From an uncultured Clostridia bacterium (GTDB lineage Bacteria > Bacillota > Clostridia > TANB77 > CAG-508), in contig CALXPY010000013.1 of NCBI GenBank assembly GCA_944390395.1, forward strand, positions 1 to 36,297: a stretch of 36,297 nucleotides of DNA. Reading direction: 5' to 3'. Numbering within the stretch: position 1 is the stretch's first letter; the number at the start of each line of letters is the position of its first letter. The translations under genes and the position numbers were made by a program. The notes below the pieces were generated by a model, which saw only the letters and a list, made by a program, of their open reading frames with translations, ran no database searches and had not been told where the DNA came from. This document shows positions 19,481-28,361 of the stretch, one piece after another.

Positions 19481-19856
19481 TTATCCATTTTTTAATTTTC
19501 CAAGTTTTAGACGATACACGTACAGACCTACGGAAGATCATGTTTCAGCCTATTCTGGCATGTCAAATAGTACTCATAATAGTTATAATTCAAGAAATTA
19601 TAGTAGAAAAATTAACAAAAATAGTAACAACTTAAATTCAAATTCCAAACCTAATGTTAATACTAATTTTAAGTTAAATTCACAAACTATTTCCAATAAA
19701 AAAGATTCTGAAGATAGACAGGAACTCTTTGACTTTTTAGGTATAAAACTATATTTTGATGATGTATTATTAATATGCTTAATTTTCTTTCTATATAATG
19801 AAGGTGTTAAGGATCAATATCTTTTTATTTCTTTAATCATGCTATTATTAAGTTAA
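19470..19856 (+). CDS. Unknown protein with C-terminal hydrophobic segments, 128 aa
   Basis: A 128-residue protein with an aromatic, Asn/Ser-rich disordered-looking N-terminus (NYPFFNFPSFRRY, then poly-polar to about 80), and a compact C-terminal block FDFLGIKLYFDDVLLICLIFFLY followed by a second hydrophobic stretch to the end, likely a membrane hairpin or amphipathic pair. The ATG at 19470 (or the adjacent one at 19473) is preferred over the in-frame GTG at 19455 because GGTGGTGAG (19454-19461) lies just before it. It overlaps the previous gene by 11 bases and closes the trio. Function unknown; association with spores is only suggested by general context. Confidence 0.75.
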   Translation: MMYNYPFFNFPSFRRYTYRPTEDHVSAYSGMSNSTHNSYNSRNYSRKINKNSNNLNSNSKPNVNTNFKLNSQTISNKKDSEDRQELFDFLGIKLYFDDVLLICLIFFLYNEGVKDQYLFISLIMLLLS

Positions 19857-19894
19857 AAGCTTATTAAAAAATTAAAATTTTTTAATAAGCTTTT
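19855..19894. terminator. Bidirectional terminator between the small-gene trio and minC
   Basis: A perfect inverted repeat with 19-base arms (19855-19873 and 19876-19894). Its core AGCTTATT/AATAAGCT is flanked by A- and T-runs on both sides, so it serves both convergent transcripts. Confidence 0.88.
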
Positions 19895-19900
19895 ATTTAA

Positions 19901-20515
19901 TTATTCTATAACTACTTCGCCTTTTTCGTTTATATACGCATAAGTTTTGGCTTTATCGTTTTTCTCTTCTTTTTCTATTTCTTTAATTATATTTGAAATT
20001 CTGATTTGTGGTGATTCTATGGCTGAAGCAGCAATAATTGCATCTTTATTTCCTTTTGCTCCAGCATGTGCCATTCCCCTTAGAATTCCTAAAACAATAA
20101 TATTATCACTTGCTAATATCTCTGCACCACCATTGACATCTCCAATTATAACAAGACTTCCTTCAAATTCCAGTTTTTGCCCTGATCTAAGTGATCCTCT
20201 ATGAAATTTAGTTTCTGAAATTGCTATTTCTTTATTAAAAGTCTTTTTTATTCCAGAAAGACCTAATGTTGTAGGGCTTTCAAATTCTATGTCTACATCA
20301 ATATTTTCTTTTATAATATTTTGTATTTCTTCCATTTCTTTGTTTTTTAACACTTTTCCATTTATTAATATTGGTGTTTTATCATCTTTATACATTTTCT
20401 TTAATTCTTTTATTTTCTCTTGTAATTCTAAAACAATATCTTTTTGTAGTGCATTTTGCTCTATTTTTATTATTACTTTGTTACTTGTAGTATAAATATT
20501 AATACAACTTTTCAT
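19901..20515 (-). CDS. minC: Septum site-determining protein MinC
   Basis: MinC, 204 residues, inhibitor of FtsZ ring assembly away from midcell. The N-terminal domain (about 1-95) is the FtsZ-acting part; the C-terminal right-handed beta-helix is unmistakable: RGSLRSGQ, then GSLVIIGDVNGGAEILASDNIIVLG (part of one longer block), then RGMAHAGAKGN. GAGGGT precedes the ATG at 20515. It is the last gene of the shape operon, 55 bases after the penicillin-binding protein. MinC normally needs MinD for membrane recruitment, yet no minD follows: a terminator and a convergent gene come next. MinD may be encoded elsewhere. Confidence 0.93.
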   Translation of the reverse strand: MKSCINIYTTSNKVIIKIEQNALQKDIVLELQEKIKELKKMYKDDKTPILINGKVLKNKEMEEIQNIIKENIDVDIEFESPTTLGLSGIKKTFNKEIAISETKFHRGSLRSGQKLEFEGSLVIIGDVNGGAEILASDNIIVLGILRGMAHAGAKGNKDAIIAASAIESPQIRISNIIKEIEKEEKNDKAKTYAYINEKGEVVIE

Positions 20516-20570
20516 TTTACCCTCTTAAAATACATTAAATTTAGATTTTCTAAGGTAATAATCTATAAAC

Positions 20571-22664
20571 CTATCTAATAATCTCTGTGCTTGGTATAGC
20601 TGTTGTATCTTCTGTTACTTTTTTTGCATTCATCCCAAAGTATTCTTGCATAATTGTTTTAGCTACTTCTGCTGTATTTCCTCCAGATCCTGCATCTTCT
20701 ATTAAAACTACTACTGCTATTTCTGGATCATCATAAGGTGCAAATCCAGCAAACCATCCATTGACTTTTCCATCAATTTGGGTTTCTGCCGATCCTGTTT
20801 TTCCTGCTATATCCATTCCAAAATCTGAAAAAATATAATATGCAGTTCCACCAGGCTCACTTGTAACTCCTTTCATTCCTTCAAGTATAGCATCTAAATT
20901 TTCTTGTTTTATATTTAAATCTTCTAATTCTGTATCTGGATTTCCCAACATTCCATTTACATATTCCTCTATTTCGCTTTCTGATATTTCATTACCATCA
21001 GGATCTATTATTGATTTAACTATACTTACATCTACTGCTTTACCTCCATTTGCAAGCATACTTATATATCTTGCTATTTCAATTGGGGTAAAATTATTAT
21101 CACTTTGGCCTATTGCAGCCGATAAAGTATTTCCTGGTTGCCATACCTCCCCCATTTCTTCAGCAACTTTTGTACTTGCTATTAATCCAGTAGATTCACT
21201 TGGTAATTCAATTCCTGTTTTTTTATTTAATCCATAATATTCTGCATATTTGGCGAAAGTATCTACTCCCATTCTATAACCTATTTCATAAAAGAAATAA
21301 TTGCAAGAATGTTTTATTGCTTCTGTAAGATTTTGATAACCATGTCCTGTTCTATAAGTTGACCAATACCAACATACTGGTTGATGTGCATATGGATACA
21401 CTCCAGAATCATATATTTCAGTTTTAGTATCTATTGTTCCTGTTTCTAAAGCTGCAGTTGCTACAACCATTTTATAAATTGATCCAGGAGCATAGGTTCC
21501 ACTAATTGCTCTATTAAAAGTGCTACCATTCTTTTCGTATTCTTCTAATTTTTTTTGACTTATACCTTCAATATATAGTTCTGGCTCATATACAGGATTA
21601 CTTGCAAGTGCTAAAACTTCACCTGTTTTTACATTCATTACAATTGCTGCTCCCGCATCTGCATCATGTTTATCTCCATAATATCCTGATTGAATTTTTT
21701 TCATTCCTTCTTCTAAAGCACTCTCTACTGCTTTTTGCAAATTAGCATCTATAGTTAGTACTACATCGCATCCTTCAACTGCTTCTTTAGATATATATTC
21801 TCCTGTCACTTCTCCATCTACAGACATATCAATTTGTCTAATTCCATCTTGTCCCTTTAGGTACTTTTCAAACATATATTGAATGCCATCCCTGCCGATT
21901 ACATCGTTTATATCATATTCATCACTTTTTTCTGCATATTCTTCTGCACTTATTAAGCCCAAATACCCTAAAATATGTGATGCTAATGTTCCATATGGGT
22001 ATGTAACTATTGGTTCCGTTACTATTGCTGTTCCTGGTAATAAATGTCCTTGTTCTTCTATTTGTATTGAACTTTCTCTACTTATATCTTTTGCTACAAT
22101 AATTGGTCTAATATTACTGTATCCGTTCCTGTCAATTTCATATCTTACTACCATTATTTTTCTTATATCTTCTATGTTTTCTGATTGTATTTTATATTTT
22201 TCTTTTAAGGCATTAAAGCATTCTTCCGCATTTGCATTTTCATCTAAATCATATTCTTGCTTCCATTCTTTTTGTTCTTCTTCGCTTTCCATAGTGAATT
22301 TATATGGATTTATATCTATAGGCAAATTATCAATAACTTCATCTTTGTTTTCCTCTAATATTTCTGCCATCTTTAATATCATATTATTTAATTCTTTATC
22401 ATCAATTTTTGTTTTATATAATTCTAAACTAAAACCAGTTTTAGTAGTCACAAGCTTTACTCCAGATGAATCTGTAATATCTCCTCTTGCAGCCTTCAAA
22501 ACTGCTTCTCTAGTTAATCTTGTATTAGAAGTTTCTCTATACTCACTTCCATGAACTATTTGTAAATTAAAAAGTTGTAATAATAAAACAATTCCAACAA
22601 TATAAATTACTACATTTAATATATTATATCTTAGTCTAATGTTTTTATCTGAGATTTTATTCAA
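20571..22664 (-). CDS. mrdA: Penicillin-binding protein 2, elongation transpeptidase
   Basis: Class B penicillin-binding protein of the elongasome, 697 residues: cross-links peptidoglycan during cell elongation. One N-terminal membrane helix (about 14-33), a dimerisation domain (about 50-290), then the transpeptidase domain with the three active-site motifs SIYK (395-398; catalytic S395), SCN (453-455) and KTG (622-624). The start is a TTG at 22664 supported by GAGGTGA immediately upstream; no ATG lies nearby. It follows mreD by 15 bases. The position after mreBCD and before minC is the usual one in Clostridia. SpoVD-like or PBP3 roles are less likely because there is no PASTA domain and mreBCD are adjacent. 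Confidence 0.94.
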   Translation of the reverse strand: MNKISDKNIRLRYNILNVVIYIVGIVLLLQLFNLQIVHGSEYRETSNTRLTREAVLKAARGDITDSSGVKLVTTKTGFSLELYKTKIDDKELNNMILKMAEILEENKDEVIDNLPIDINPYKFTMESEEEQKEWKQEYDLDENANAEECFNALKEKYKIQSENIEDIRKIMVVRYEIDRNGYSNIRPIIVAKDISRESSIQIEEQGHLLPGTAIVTEPIVTYPYGTLASHILGYLGLISAEEYAEKSDEYDINDVIGRDGIQYMFEKYLKGQDGIRQIDMSVDGEVTGEYISKEAVEGCDVVLTIDANLQKAVESALEEGMKKIQSGYYGDKHDADAGAAIVMNVKTGEVLALASNPVYEPELYIEGISQKKLEEYEKNGSTFNRAISGTYAPGSIYKMVVATAALETGTIDTKTEIYDSGVYPYAHQPVCWYWSTYRTGHGYQNLTEAIKHSCNYFFYEIGYRMGVDTFAKYAEYYGLNKKTGIELPSESTGLIASTKVAEEMGEVWQPGNTLSAAIGQSDNNFTPIEIARYISMLANGGKAVDVSIVKSIIDPDGNEISESEIEEYVNGMLGNPDTELEDLNIKQENLDAILEGMKGVTSEPGGTAYYIFSDFGMDIAGKTGSAETQIDGKVNGWFAGFAPYDDPEIAVVVLIEDAGSGGNTAEVAKTIMQEYFGMNAKKVTEDTTAIPSTEIIR

Positions 22665-22679
22665 TTTTTCACCTCGCTT

Positions 22680-23213
22680 TTAAAAGTATCTAGTAAGTAT
22701 ATTTTTATTTTTAAATGCATTTTCCAAATAATATCCTGCTTTTTGTAATAGAGGATATAAAATAATTACAAGTATTGTATTATATATAGTTTCTATTAAT
22801 AGTATTTTTATAAATGCCCACACTTCTATCATCGCTTCATTTGCAAAAATTGAAAAAATATAAATTGAAGTTTCATAAATTATGGTACATGCTATTACCA
22901 TTAGCATAATTGTAATTCTACTTTCTTTTGAAAAGTTTCTATCTAAGCACTCTCCTAAATAGCCTATAATTCCTAAAACAATTCCAGAGATGCCCACATT
23001 TTTTCCTATTACAATATCTAAAAATATACCAAATAAAAATCCAAAAATAAGTCCCATTTTTTTTGTTGCAAACAAGCCTATAAATAATATAAAAATAACA
23101 AATAAATTTGGTTTTATTCCTGCTATAGTAAACCAGCTAAAAAAGTTAGATTGTAAAAAATACAGTAAAAAAAATACTATAATTATACCAACAATTGATA
23201 TTAATTTTTTCAA
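22680..23213 (-). CDS. mreD: Rod shape-determining protein MreD
   Basis: MreD, about 177 residues, almost entirely hydrophobic with five to six membrane helices; part of the elongasome that ties MreB filaments to wall synthesis. NLFVIFILFIGLF and GLIFGFLFGIFLDI are typical. I choose the TTG at 23213 because AGAGGTGA lies 8 bases before it; the in-frame GTG at 23222 is part of that ribosome site itself. If GTG were used the protein would gain three residues. The gene starts just after the mreC stop. Confidence 0.9.
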   Translation of the reverse strand: MKKLISIVGIIIVFFLLYFLQSNFFSWFTIAGIKPNLFVIFILFIGLFATKKMGLIFGFLFGIFLDIVIGKNVGISGIVLGIIGYLGECLDRNFSKESRITIMLMVIACTIIYETSIYIFSIFANEAMIEVWAFIKILLIETIYNTILVIILYPLLQKAGYYLENAFKNKNILTRYF

Positions 23214-23224
23214 TAATTTCACCT

Positions 23225-24043
23225 CTATTTATTTGTTATAACAAGTACAGTTTCAAGTTTATCAAAGTCTACTGATGTTTCAACTACTGCGTATCTATCT
23301 GTAATATTTTTTGTTTCTACAACTTGTGTTATTTTTCCTACCTGAATTCCCTTAGGGTATATTCCTCCTAATCCAGATGTTTCTATAATATCTCCTTGTG
23401 ATAGATTAGCATCTGTAGGTATAAAAGTAGCTTTTAAAGTATTATCTGATTCGATTGTACCATTAACAACTATAGGATCTCTTGATGTTCCTAACAATCC
23501 ACTTACAGAGGTGGAAGGGTCTATTATGGTTTGAACTTTTGCAGTAGTAGGAGTTGTTGATATAACAAATCCTACTAACCCTTTATCAGCTATTACTGTC
23601 ATATTTTCTTCTATTCCATCATCAGATCCAGCATTTATTATTATATTTTTTGAATAGTTACTTATATCTTTATTAATAATGTAAGCAGGAATTGTTTCAA
23701 ATTCCTTATATTTATCTTTTAAATTTACATACTCTTTTAATGTCTCATTTTCAGCTTTTAATATTTCAAATTCTCTTAGTTCTTGTTCTAATTCACTATT
23801 CTTTTTCTTTAATTCTTCGTTTTCTTGTCTTAGACTATTTACATCTGCAAAAAAACTATCATTACCAGATATTTTATTTTTTAAATATACTAACCCATTT
23901 TGAACTGGCATTACTAAAGAATTAAAAATATTCTCTATATATGATATATTTTTATTATCCATATTTGATATAAAAACTACTATAATTAGAATTATTATTG
24001 TAATTATAATTCCAATTAATCCTGTCTTCTTGTTTTTATACAT
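23225..24043 (-). CDS. mreC: Rod shape-determining protein MreC
   Basis: MreC, 272 residues: bitopic membrane protein that scaffolds the elongasome outside the membrane. One membrane helix (about 8-27), a coiled coil (about 65-105) rich in LRQENEELKKKNSELE, then the two-lobed beta-barrel domain with DKGLVGFV, VQTIIDPSTSVSG and GDIIETSGLGGIYPKGI, all family hallmarks. AGGAG lies before the ATG at 24043. It is placed 16 bases after mreB and 2 before the first possible mreD start. Confidence 0.95.
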   Translation of the reverse strand: MYKNKKTGLIGIIITIIILIIVVFISNMDNKNISYIENIFNSLVMPVQNGLVYLKNKISGNDSFFADVNSLRQENEELKKKNSELEQELREFEILKAENETLKEYVNLKDKYKEFETIPAYIINKDISNYSKNIIINAGSDDGIEENMTVIADKGLVGFVISTTPTTAKVQTIIDPSTSVSGLLGTSRDPIVVNGTIESDNTLKATFIPTDANLSQGDIIETSGLGGIYPKGIQVGKITQVVETKNITDRYAVVETSVDFDKLETVLVITNK

Positions 24044-24059
24044 AAATTTCTCCTATTTC

Positions 24060-25094
24060 TTAACTTCTTCTTCTTGAATTTATTAAAATTGTTCTTAATT
24101 TTTCTAAATCTTCTAGTGTTTTTAAAGTGCCTTTAGCAACACAATCTAATGGATCCTCTGCTATATATACTGGCATTTCAGTTCTTAATGATAAAAGCTT
24201 ATCTAAGTTTTTTATTAAAGCTCCTCCTCCTGCCAATATAATACCTTTTTCCATTATATCTGATGCTAATTCTGGTGGAGTTTTCTCCAATGTTAGTTTT
24301 ACAACATCTACTATTTTTTCAATTGATTCTTTTATTGCTTCTTCAACTTGTGTTGAAGTAATTACTACAGTTTCAGGAAGACCAGTTGATAAGTTTCTAC
24401 CTCTTACTTCCATACTTGCTTCTGCCATTAATGGCATTGCACAACCAATTTGCATTTTTATTTGTTCTGCAGTAGTATCTCCTATAGCCAAATTCATTTC
24501 TCTTTTTATATAATTAACTATATCTTCATCTAATTCATCTCCTGCAATTCTTAAAGAATTACTAACAACAATTCCTCCTAAAGAAATAACAGCTACTTCC
24601 GTTGTTCCACCACCTATATCTACTACAATACTTCCACTTGGCTCTGCTATATCTAAATTTGCCCCAATAGCTGCAGCCATTGGTTCTTCTATTAAATATA
24701 CTTCTCCTGCTCCAGCTTGTAAAACAGATTCTTCTACTGCTCTTTCTTCTACTTCTGTAATTCCAGAAGGAACGCCAACAACAACTCTTGGTTTTCTTAT
24801 ATTATATCTACTACATGCTTTACCAATTATATTTTTTAACATAAGTTGTGTTGCTGTAAAATCAGCAATAACTCCATCTTTAAGAGGTCTTATTGCTTTT
24901 ATTTGATCCGGAGTTCTACCTAACATTTCTTTTGCTTCATGTCCAGTAGCTAAAATTTCTCTTGTTCTCCTATCTATTGCAACAACAGATGGCTCATTTA
25001 ATATAATTCCCTTTCCTTTTAATGTTACTAAAAGATTAGCTGTTCCTAAGTCAACACCTAAATCTCTTGAATTCAACCCAAAAAATTTAAACAT
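24060..25094 (-). CDS. mreB: Rod shape-determining actin homologue MreB
   Basis: MreB, 344 residues: ATP-dependent actin-like filament protein that guides lateral wall growth. The actin-fold nucleotide motifs are present: [11 protein letters not shown] at the start, [15 protein letters not shown] near 160, and [14 protein letters not shown] near 290. [14 protein letters not shown] is also conserved. The ATG at 25094 uses AAAGGA, which lies within the last codons of radC, only 1 base separating the genes. Close paralogue Mbl cannot be fully excluded, but the mreBCD context decides. Confidence 0.96.
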   Translation of the reverse strand: MFKFFGLNSRDLGVDLGTANLLVTLKGKGIILNEPSVVAIDRRTREILATGHEAKEMLGRTPDQIKAIRPLKDGVIADFTATQLMLKNIIGKACSRYNIRKPRVVVGVPSGITEVEERAVEESVLQAGAGEVYLIEEPMAAAIGANLDIAEPSGSIVVDIGGGTTEVAVISLGGIVVSNSLRIAGDELDEDIVNYIKREMNLAIGDTTAEQIKMQIGCAMPLMAEASMEVRGRNLSTGLPETVVITSTQVEEAIKESIEKIVDVVKLTLEKTPPELASDIMEKGIILAGGGALIKNLDKLLSLRTEMPVYIAEDPLDCVAKGTLKTLEDLEKLRTILINSRRRS

Positions 25095-25095
25095 T

Positions 25096-25803
25096 TTAAT
25101 CTTGTCCTTTCTTTAATTTATATGAAAAAATACTATTAAAATTATCATCCCCTATTACAATATGGTCTAACAATTCTAATCCTAATATTTCAGCTGACAT
25201 TTTCATTCTATCAGTAACTTTTAAGTCATTTATGCTTGGAGTAGAATCACCATTTGGATGATTATGTACTAAAATTATCTTTGGTGCACCTATTTTTATT
25301 GCTTCTAACAAAACATCTTTTGGACTCACAATTGCACTGCTTGTCCCACCTAATGATATATTTAAAATTTTGAGAATAACATTTTTTGAATTTAAAATTA
25401 TAACCTTCACTATTTCTCTTTTTTCTAGTTTCATCTCATTCATTAGTAAATTAGCAACATCTTCTGGACATCTTATTACAACATCTTGCTTACTTATTGG
25501 TTTAGATATTCTTTTTGTAAGTTCGCAAACTGCTTTAAGTTGTATTGCTTTTACTCTGCCTATTCCCTTTATAGACATAAAATCCTTAATTGTTAATTCT
25601 TGCAAAAATCTCAGGTTGTTTTCTTTGCAATCTTTTTCTTTTTGTAGTGAAAGTATTTTTTGAGCTAAAGCTACAGAACTTTCTTCCTTTGTTCCACTCT
25701 TAATTATAATCGCTAGTAATTCTGCATTAGATAATGAATTTTCACCATACATTTCTAATTTTTCATAAGGTCTTTCTGAGATTGGGAGCTTTTTAATTTT
25801 CAT
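25096..25803 (-). CDS. radC: RadC family JAMM-domain protein
   Basis: RadC-type protein of 235 residues with an N-terminal helix-hairpin-helix part ([10 protein letters not shown]) and a C-terminal JAB1/MPN/Mov34 metal-binding motif HNHPNGD...SINDLKVTD (H-x-H-x10-D). The old assignment as a DNA repair protein is doubtful in the family; actual substrate unknown. The ATG at 25803 is chosen: [12 protein letters not shown] is the normal family start and AAAGGA lies 8 bases before it; the frame is open to a TTG at 25833, but that segment only encodes the leader. It is directly followed by mreB, as in many Firmicutes. Confidence 0.94.
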   Translation of the reverse strand: MKIKKLPISERPYEKLEMYGENSLSNAELLAIIIKSGTKEESSVALAQKILSLQKEKDCKENNLRFLQELTIKDFMSIKGIGRVKAIQLKAVCELTKRISKPISKQDVVIRCPEDVANLLMNEMKLEKREIVKVIILNSKNVILKILNISLGGTSSAIVSPKDVLLEAIKIGAPKIILVHNHPNGDSTPSINDLKVTDRMKMSAEILGLELLDHIVIGDDNFNSIFSYKLKKGQD

Positions 25804-25903
25804 ATTTATCATCCTTTCAAAAGCCCCCTCCAAATAATATTTGAATTAAATTTTTTCTATCTCTTTACATTTTATACATAAATACAATATTTAATCATAT
25901 TAT

Positions 25904-26161
25904 TTATATTTTTTTATAAATAAATATTGCAAGAACAATACCAATTATGCTAGCTATATTAATTTTGAACATTACTCCAAAAGTAAATTCTATAACACTT
26001 AAATCTATATGTATAGGCTCAGATATTCCAAACTGTTCCCCATAAGCGAGCCATGATAAAAAATCTACATTTGCTGCTACATCACCTAGCAATCCTCCCA
26101 CTACTATTCCGCTTAATATAAATAATATAAGTATCCATATACTTTTGTCTTTAACTGCCAC
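25904..26161 (-). CDS. DUF4321 family membrane protein
   Basis: An 85-residue protein with two membrane helices (about 9-27 and 64-83) and the family-type middle segment FLSWLAYGEQFGISEPIHIDL, then IEFTFGVMFKINIASIIG. This is the DUF4321 family, of unknown function, often encoded next to maf, radC and mreB in Firmicutes. The start is GTG at 26161, backed by AAAGGAGG 8 bases upstream. It lies 100 bases before radC and behind a good promoter, so it probably heads the shape operon. Confidence 0.85.
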   Translation of the reverse strand: MAVKDKSIWILILFILSGIVVGGLLGDVAANVDFLSWLAYGEQFGISEPIHIDLSVIEFTFGVMFKINIASIIGIVLAIFIYKKI

Positions 26162-26203
26162 GTATATTTCCTCCTTTGTTAAAAGATATTTTTATCCTTC
26201 AAT

Positions 26204-26232
26204 ATTATATATTCAAATTGCACATTTTTCAA
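26204..26232 (-). promoter_or_regulatory. Sigma-A promoter of the DUF4321-radC-mre operon
   Basis: TTGAAA (-35, complement of 26227-26232), 17-base spacer, TATAAT (-10, complement of 26204-26209), about 45 bases before the GTG start of the DUF4321 gene. Confidence 0.75.
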
Positions 26233-26290
26233 GATATTAATTAAATTTAGCGTTTAATTTTATTTTTTTATACATTAATATCAATAATAC

Positions 26291-26319
26291 TTTACAAGAG
26301 TAAATAATTAGTATATAAT
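26291..26319 (+). promoter_or_regulatory. Sigma-A promoter of mecA (distal)
   Basis: TTTACA (26291-26296), 17-base spacer, TATAAT (26314-26319). Start of transcription would be near 26326, giving a ~70-base leader to mecA. Confidence 0.7.
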
Positions 26320-26338
26320 CATTTCCATAAATTTACTG

Positions 26339-26367
26339 TTTAAAATTCTTTTTTAAAGTAGTATAAT
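26339..26367 (+). promoter_or_regulatory. Possible second mecA promoter (proximal)
   Basis: TTTAAA (26339-26344), 17-base spacer, TATAAT (26362-26367). The -10 is perfect but the -35 is weak. If used, the leader is ~25 bases and still contains GGAGG (26387-26391). Confidence 0.4.
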
Positions 26368-26397
26368 ATAATTATAGTTGAATTTTGGAGGCATTTA

Positions 26398-27024
26398 ATG
26401 AAATTCGAAAAAATTAATAAGGATAAAATTAAAATTACTCTGAATCTAAAAGATTTAGAAGAAAAAAATATTGACTTTCATTTGTTTATGTCTAATCCAA
26501 TAGAGTCACAACACATTCTACTAGATATGCTAGATGAGGCTAAAGAAAAAATTGGATTTGACACAAATAATTATAATATAAAAGTAGAAGCTCTAGTTAT
26601 GGCAGAATCAGATTTCATTTTTACTATAACCCGTATTTTACCCGATCAAGCTCCTATTAGAAAAAAAGCTAAAGTAAAAAGAAAAAAAATATCTACAAAT
26701 AAACTTACAACCATTTTCCGTTTTAATACATTTGAAGATTATTGTTTATTTTTAGATTCCATAACACCAAAAGAAGTTAATGATAATAAACGTTTTTTAA
26801 AAACTGCTCTTTTATATACATATAAAAATAACTATTATTTATGCTTAACTAAAAAAGAAGATGTTAATTCCAGTTTATTAGATAAACTATTTTTTTCATT
26901 GATAGAATTTTCTAAATACGTAAATAACCCTGAAATGTTTTATAGCAAGCTAAAAGAATGTGGTAAAATTGTTATAAAAAACAATGCTATAGAAATTGGA
27001 TATACATATTTTACAAAAAAATAA
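26398..27024 (+). CDS. mecA: MecA-type ClpC adaptor protein
   Basis: MecA homologue of 208 residues: adaptor that delivers substrates to the ClpC ATPase for unfolding and ClpP degradation, and helps ClpC hexamers assemble. The N-terminal substrate-binding domain (about 1-80) shows MKFEKINKDKIKITL, IDFHLFMSNPIESQHI and LLDMLDEAKEKIGF; a charged linker follows (85-105), then the C-terminal ClpC-binding domain (about 108-205) with TIFRFNTFEDYCLF. GGAGG is well placed. It is a single-gene unit between two promoters and a bidirectional terminator. No clp gene is in the window. The competence label comes from Bacillus; here general proteolysis is the safer role. Confidence 0.92.
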   Translation: MKFEKINKDKIKITLNLKDLEEKNIDFHLFMSNPIESQHILLDMLDEAKEKIGFDTNNYNIKVEALVMAESDFIFTITRILPDQAPIRKKAKVKRKKISTNKLTTIFRFNTFEDYCLFLDSITPKEVNDNKRFLKTALLYTYKNNYYLCLTKKEDVNSSLLDKLFFSLIEFSKYVNNPEMFYSKLKECGKIVIKNNAIEIGYTYFTKK

Positions 27025-27080
27025 CAAGATTTCTCGAGGCTACTGAAAAAGTAGCCTCGATTTCTCTTGTTATTTTTTTA
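27020..27080. terminator. Two-tier bidirectional terminator between mecA and the M23 gene
   Basis: An inner perfect 10-bp stem (CGAGGCTACT 27035-27044 with 27050-27059) sits inside an outer 9-bp stem (AATAACAAG 27020-27028 with 27066-27074), separated by an internal loop with the same six bases, ATTTCT, on both sides. T-runs occur on both strands. Confidence 0.9.
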
Positions 27081-28076
27081 ATATACATAATTTTGTGGAT
27101 TATATAGTACTCCGTTTTTACTAACTTCTAAATGTAAATGAGGTCCTGTTGAATTTCCTGTTGAACCCATTTTTGCAATAACTTGTCCTTGTGATACTGT
27201 ATCTCCTACTGATACCAATAATTGACTACAGTGCGCATATAAAGTTTCTACTCCATTACCATGTGAAATTCTTATATAATATCCATAAGAACTATTATAT
27301 GTAGATGTAACAACTGTTCCAGCCGCTACTGCTTTTATAGGTGTTCCTGTTGATCCTGCAATATCTATACCTCTATGTCCACTACTTCTTATACTTTCTC
27401 TGCTTCCGAATCTTGATGTTATTATTCCTGTAGTTGGAGTTACAAATGAAATTCCTAAATCAGTATATCCAGATGAAACTGTATCACCATAACTTGTTGA
27501 AGCATAAGTAATTACTTGTGGCTTTTCTTCATATAATCCTGCCACACATTTTTCTACACTTGTAAATTTTTTTGTTTTTGTATCGTATTTTTCAACTATA
27601 GCCAAATCAGATTGATTATTGCTATCTTTTTCTTTTAATTCTTGTATAACTTTTTCGGCATCTTTAAAATTTTCTAAATAATATTTTTCTTTTTTGTCAT
27701 CAGTTATTGCATAATATTTATAGTATTTTGTACCATTTTCTGTTACTTTTGCATATATTTCATCTTCATTTGTAACAATTCCTTTTTTTAATAAACATAG
27801 TTCGTATTCTGGTACTGAATCTATTTGTGCAAATGCAACTCCATCTGAATCTCCACTTTCCATATAAGTATTTATTTTGGCTTGTAATCCACTTTTGTCT
27901 GATGTATAACCTATTAGTTCATCATTTAAATAAACTGCATAAGTTGGTTTATAAAATAAAACAATTGCTGATATTATTAAAAGAATAGATACTACAACTA
28001 TTACTATAAATTTGACCGATAATCTCATTACCATTGCTAATCTTTTAAAAATATTAATAATAAACACTCCCATCAT
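27078..28076 (-). CDS. M23 family peptidoglycan endopeptidase, membrane-anchored
   Basis: Wall hydrolase or activator of the LytM/M23 type, about 332 residues. One N-terminal membrane helix (about 22-42), a divergent extracellular middle region (YLNDELIGYTSDKSGL and further; about 50-195), then the M23 domain with GHRGIDIAG (first zinc ligands H and D), YAHCSQL and HLHLE near the C-terminus. All zinc ligands are present, so it should be active. The start is uncertain: ATGs at 28076 and 28073 lack a good ribosome site, the frame is open to a TTG at 28091, and ATGs at 28034 and 28028 also fit a signal anchor. A promoter-like TTGTAA-17-TAAAAT lies just upstream. Context (spore coat genes beyond) allows, but does not prove, a sporulation role. 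Confidence 0.88.
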   Translation of the reverse strand: MMGVFIINIFKRLAMVMRLSVKFIVIVVVSILLIISAIVLFYKPTYAVYLNDELIGYTSDKSGLQAKINTYMESGDSDGVAFAQIDSVPEYELCLLKKGIVTNEDEIYAKVTENGTKYYKYYAITDDKKEKYYLENFKDAEKVIQELKEKDSNNQSDLAIVEKYDTKTKKFTSVEKCVAGLYEEKPQVITYASTSYGDTVSSGYTDLGISFVTPTTGIITSRFGSRESIRSSGHRGIDIAGSTGTPIKAVAAGTVVTSTYNSSYGYYIRISHGNGVETLYAHCSQLLVSVGDTVSQGQVIAKMGSTGNSTGPHLHLEVSKNGVLYNPQNYVY

Positions 28077-28095
28077 TTTTTTATTTAGCAACTAT

Positions 28096-28124
28096 ATTTT
28101 ATATTAAATTAATTTTTTTTACAA
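28096..28124 (-). promoter_or_regulatory. Possible promoter of the M23 peptidase gene
   Basis: TTGTAA (complement of 28119-28124), 17-base spacer, TAAAAT (complement of 28096-28101). Transcription would begin near 28089, only ~13 bases before the first ATG, which fits either a very short leader or use of a later start. Confidence 0.45.
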
Positions 28125-28204
28125 TTTCGTTTTTAAGCAATTTTCCTTCTTTTTAACTCAATTACTCATTTAATCTCTCATTTTCTCTTTATTTTCTTAT
28201 GCAA

Positions 28205-28361
28205 GAACAATAGCGGTTTTTTTATTTTATATTTTTATGACATTTGAAGCCCGCGTAATTGTTCGCGTGCCAATTTTACTTTAGTAAAATTGTGTACATC
28301 TGTTAGCGAAGCTTTTTATATAATAGGAAATTTCTCCGAAATTTCCTATTATATAAAAAGC
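28205..28361. repeat. Cluster of palindromes in a gene-free stretch
   Basis: The ~300 bases between the M23 gene and the coat gene hold no ORF but several nested inverted repeats: an imperfect one linking GAACAATAGCGG (28205-28216) with 28251-28264; a perfect 10-bp one (28271-28280 with 28283-28292, loop TT); and a perfect 24-bp one (28311-28334 with 28338-28361, loop TCC). The portion 28250-28270 is locally GC-rich. This could be a dispersed palindromic element (MITE or REP-like) or a structured RNA. No transposase is nearby. Confidence 0.75.

Noticed and set aside
25804-25833. RadC start at a TTG 30 bases upstream
   Set aside because: The segment encodes the Shine-Dalgarno of the ATG at 25803, and family members start at the MKIKKLP position.
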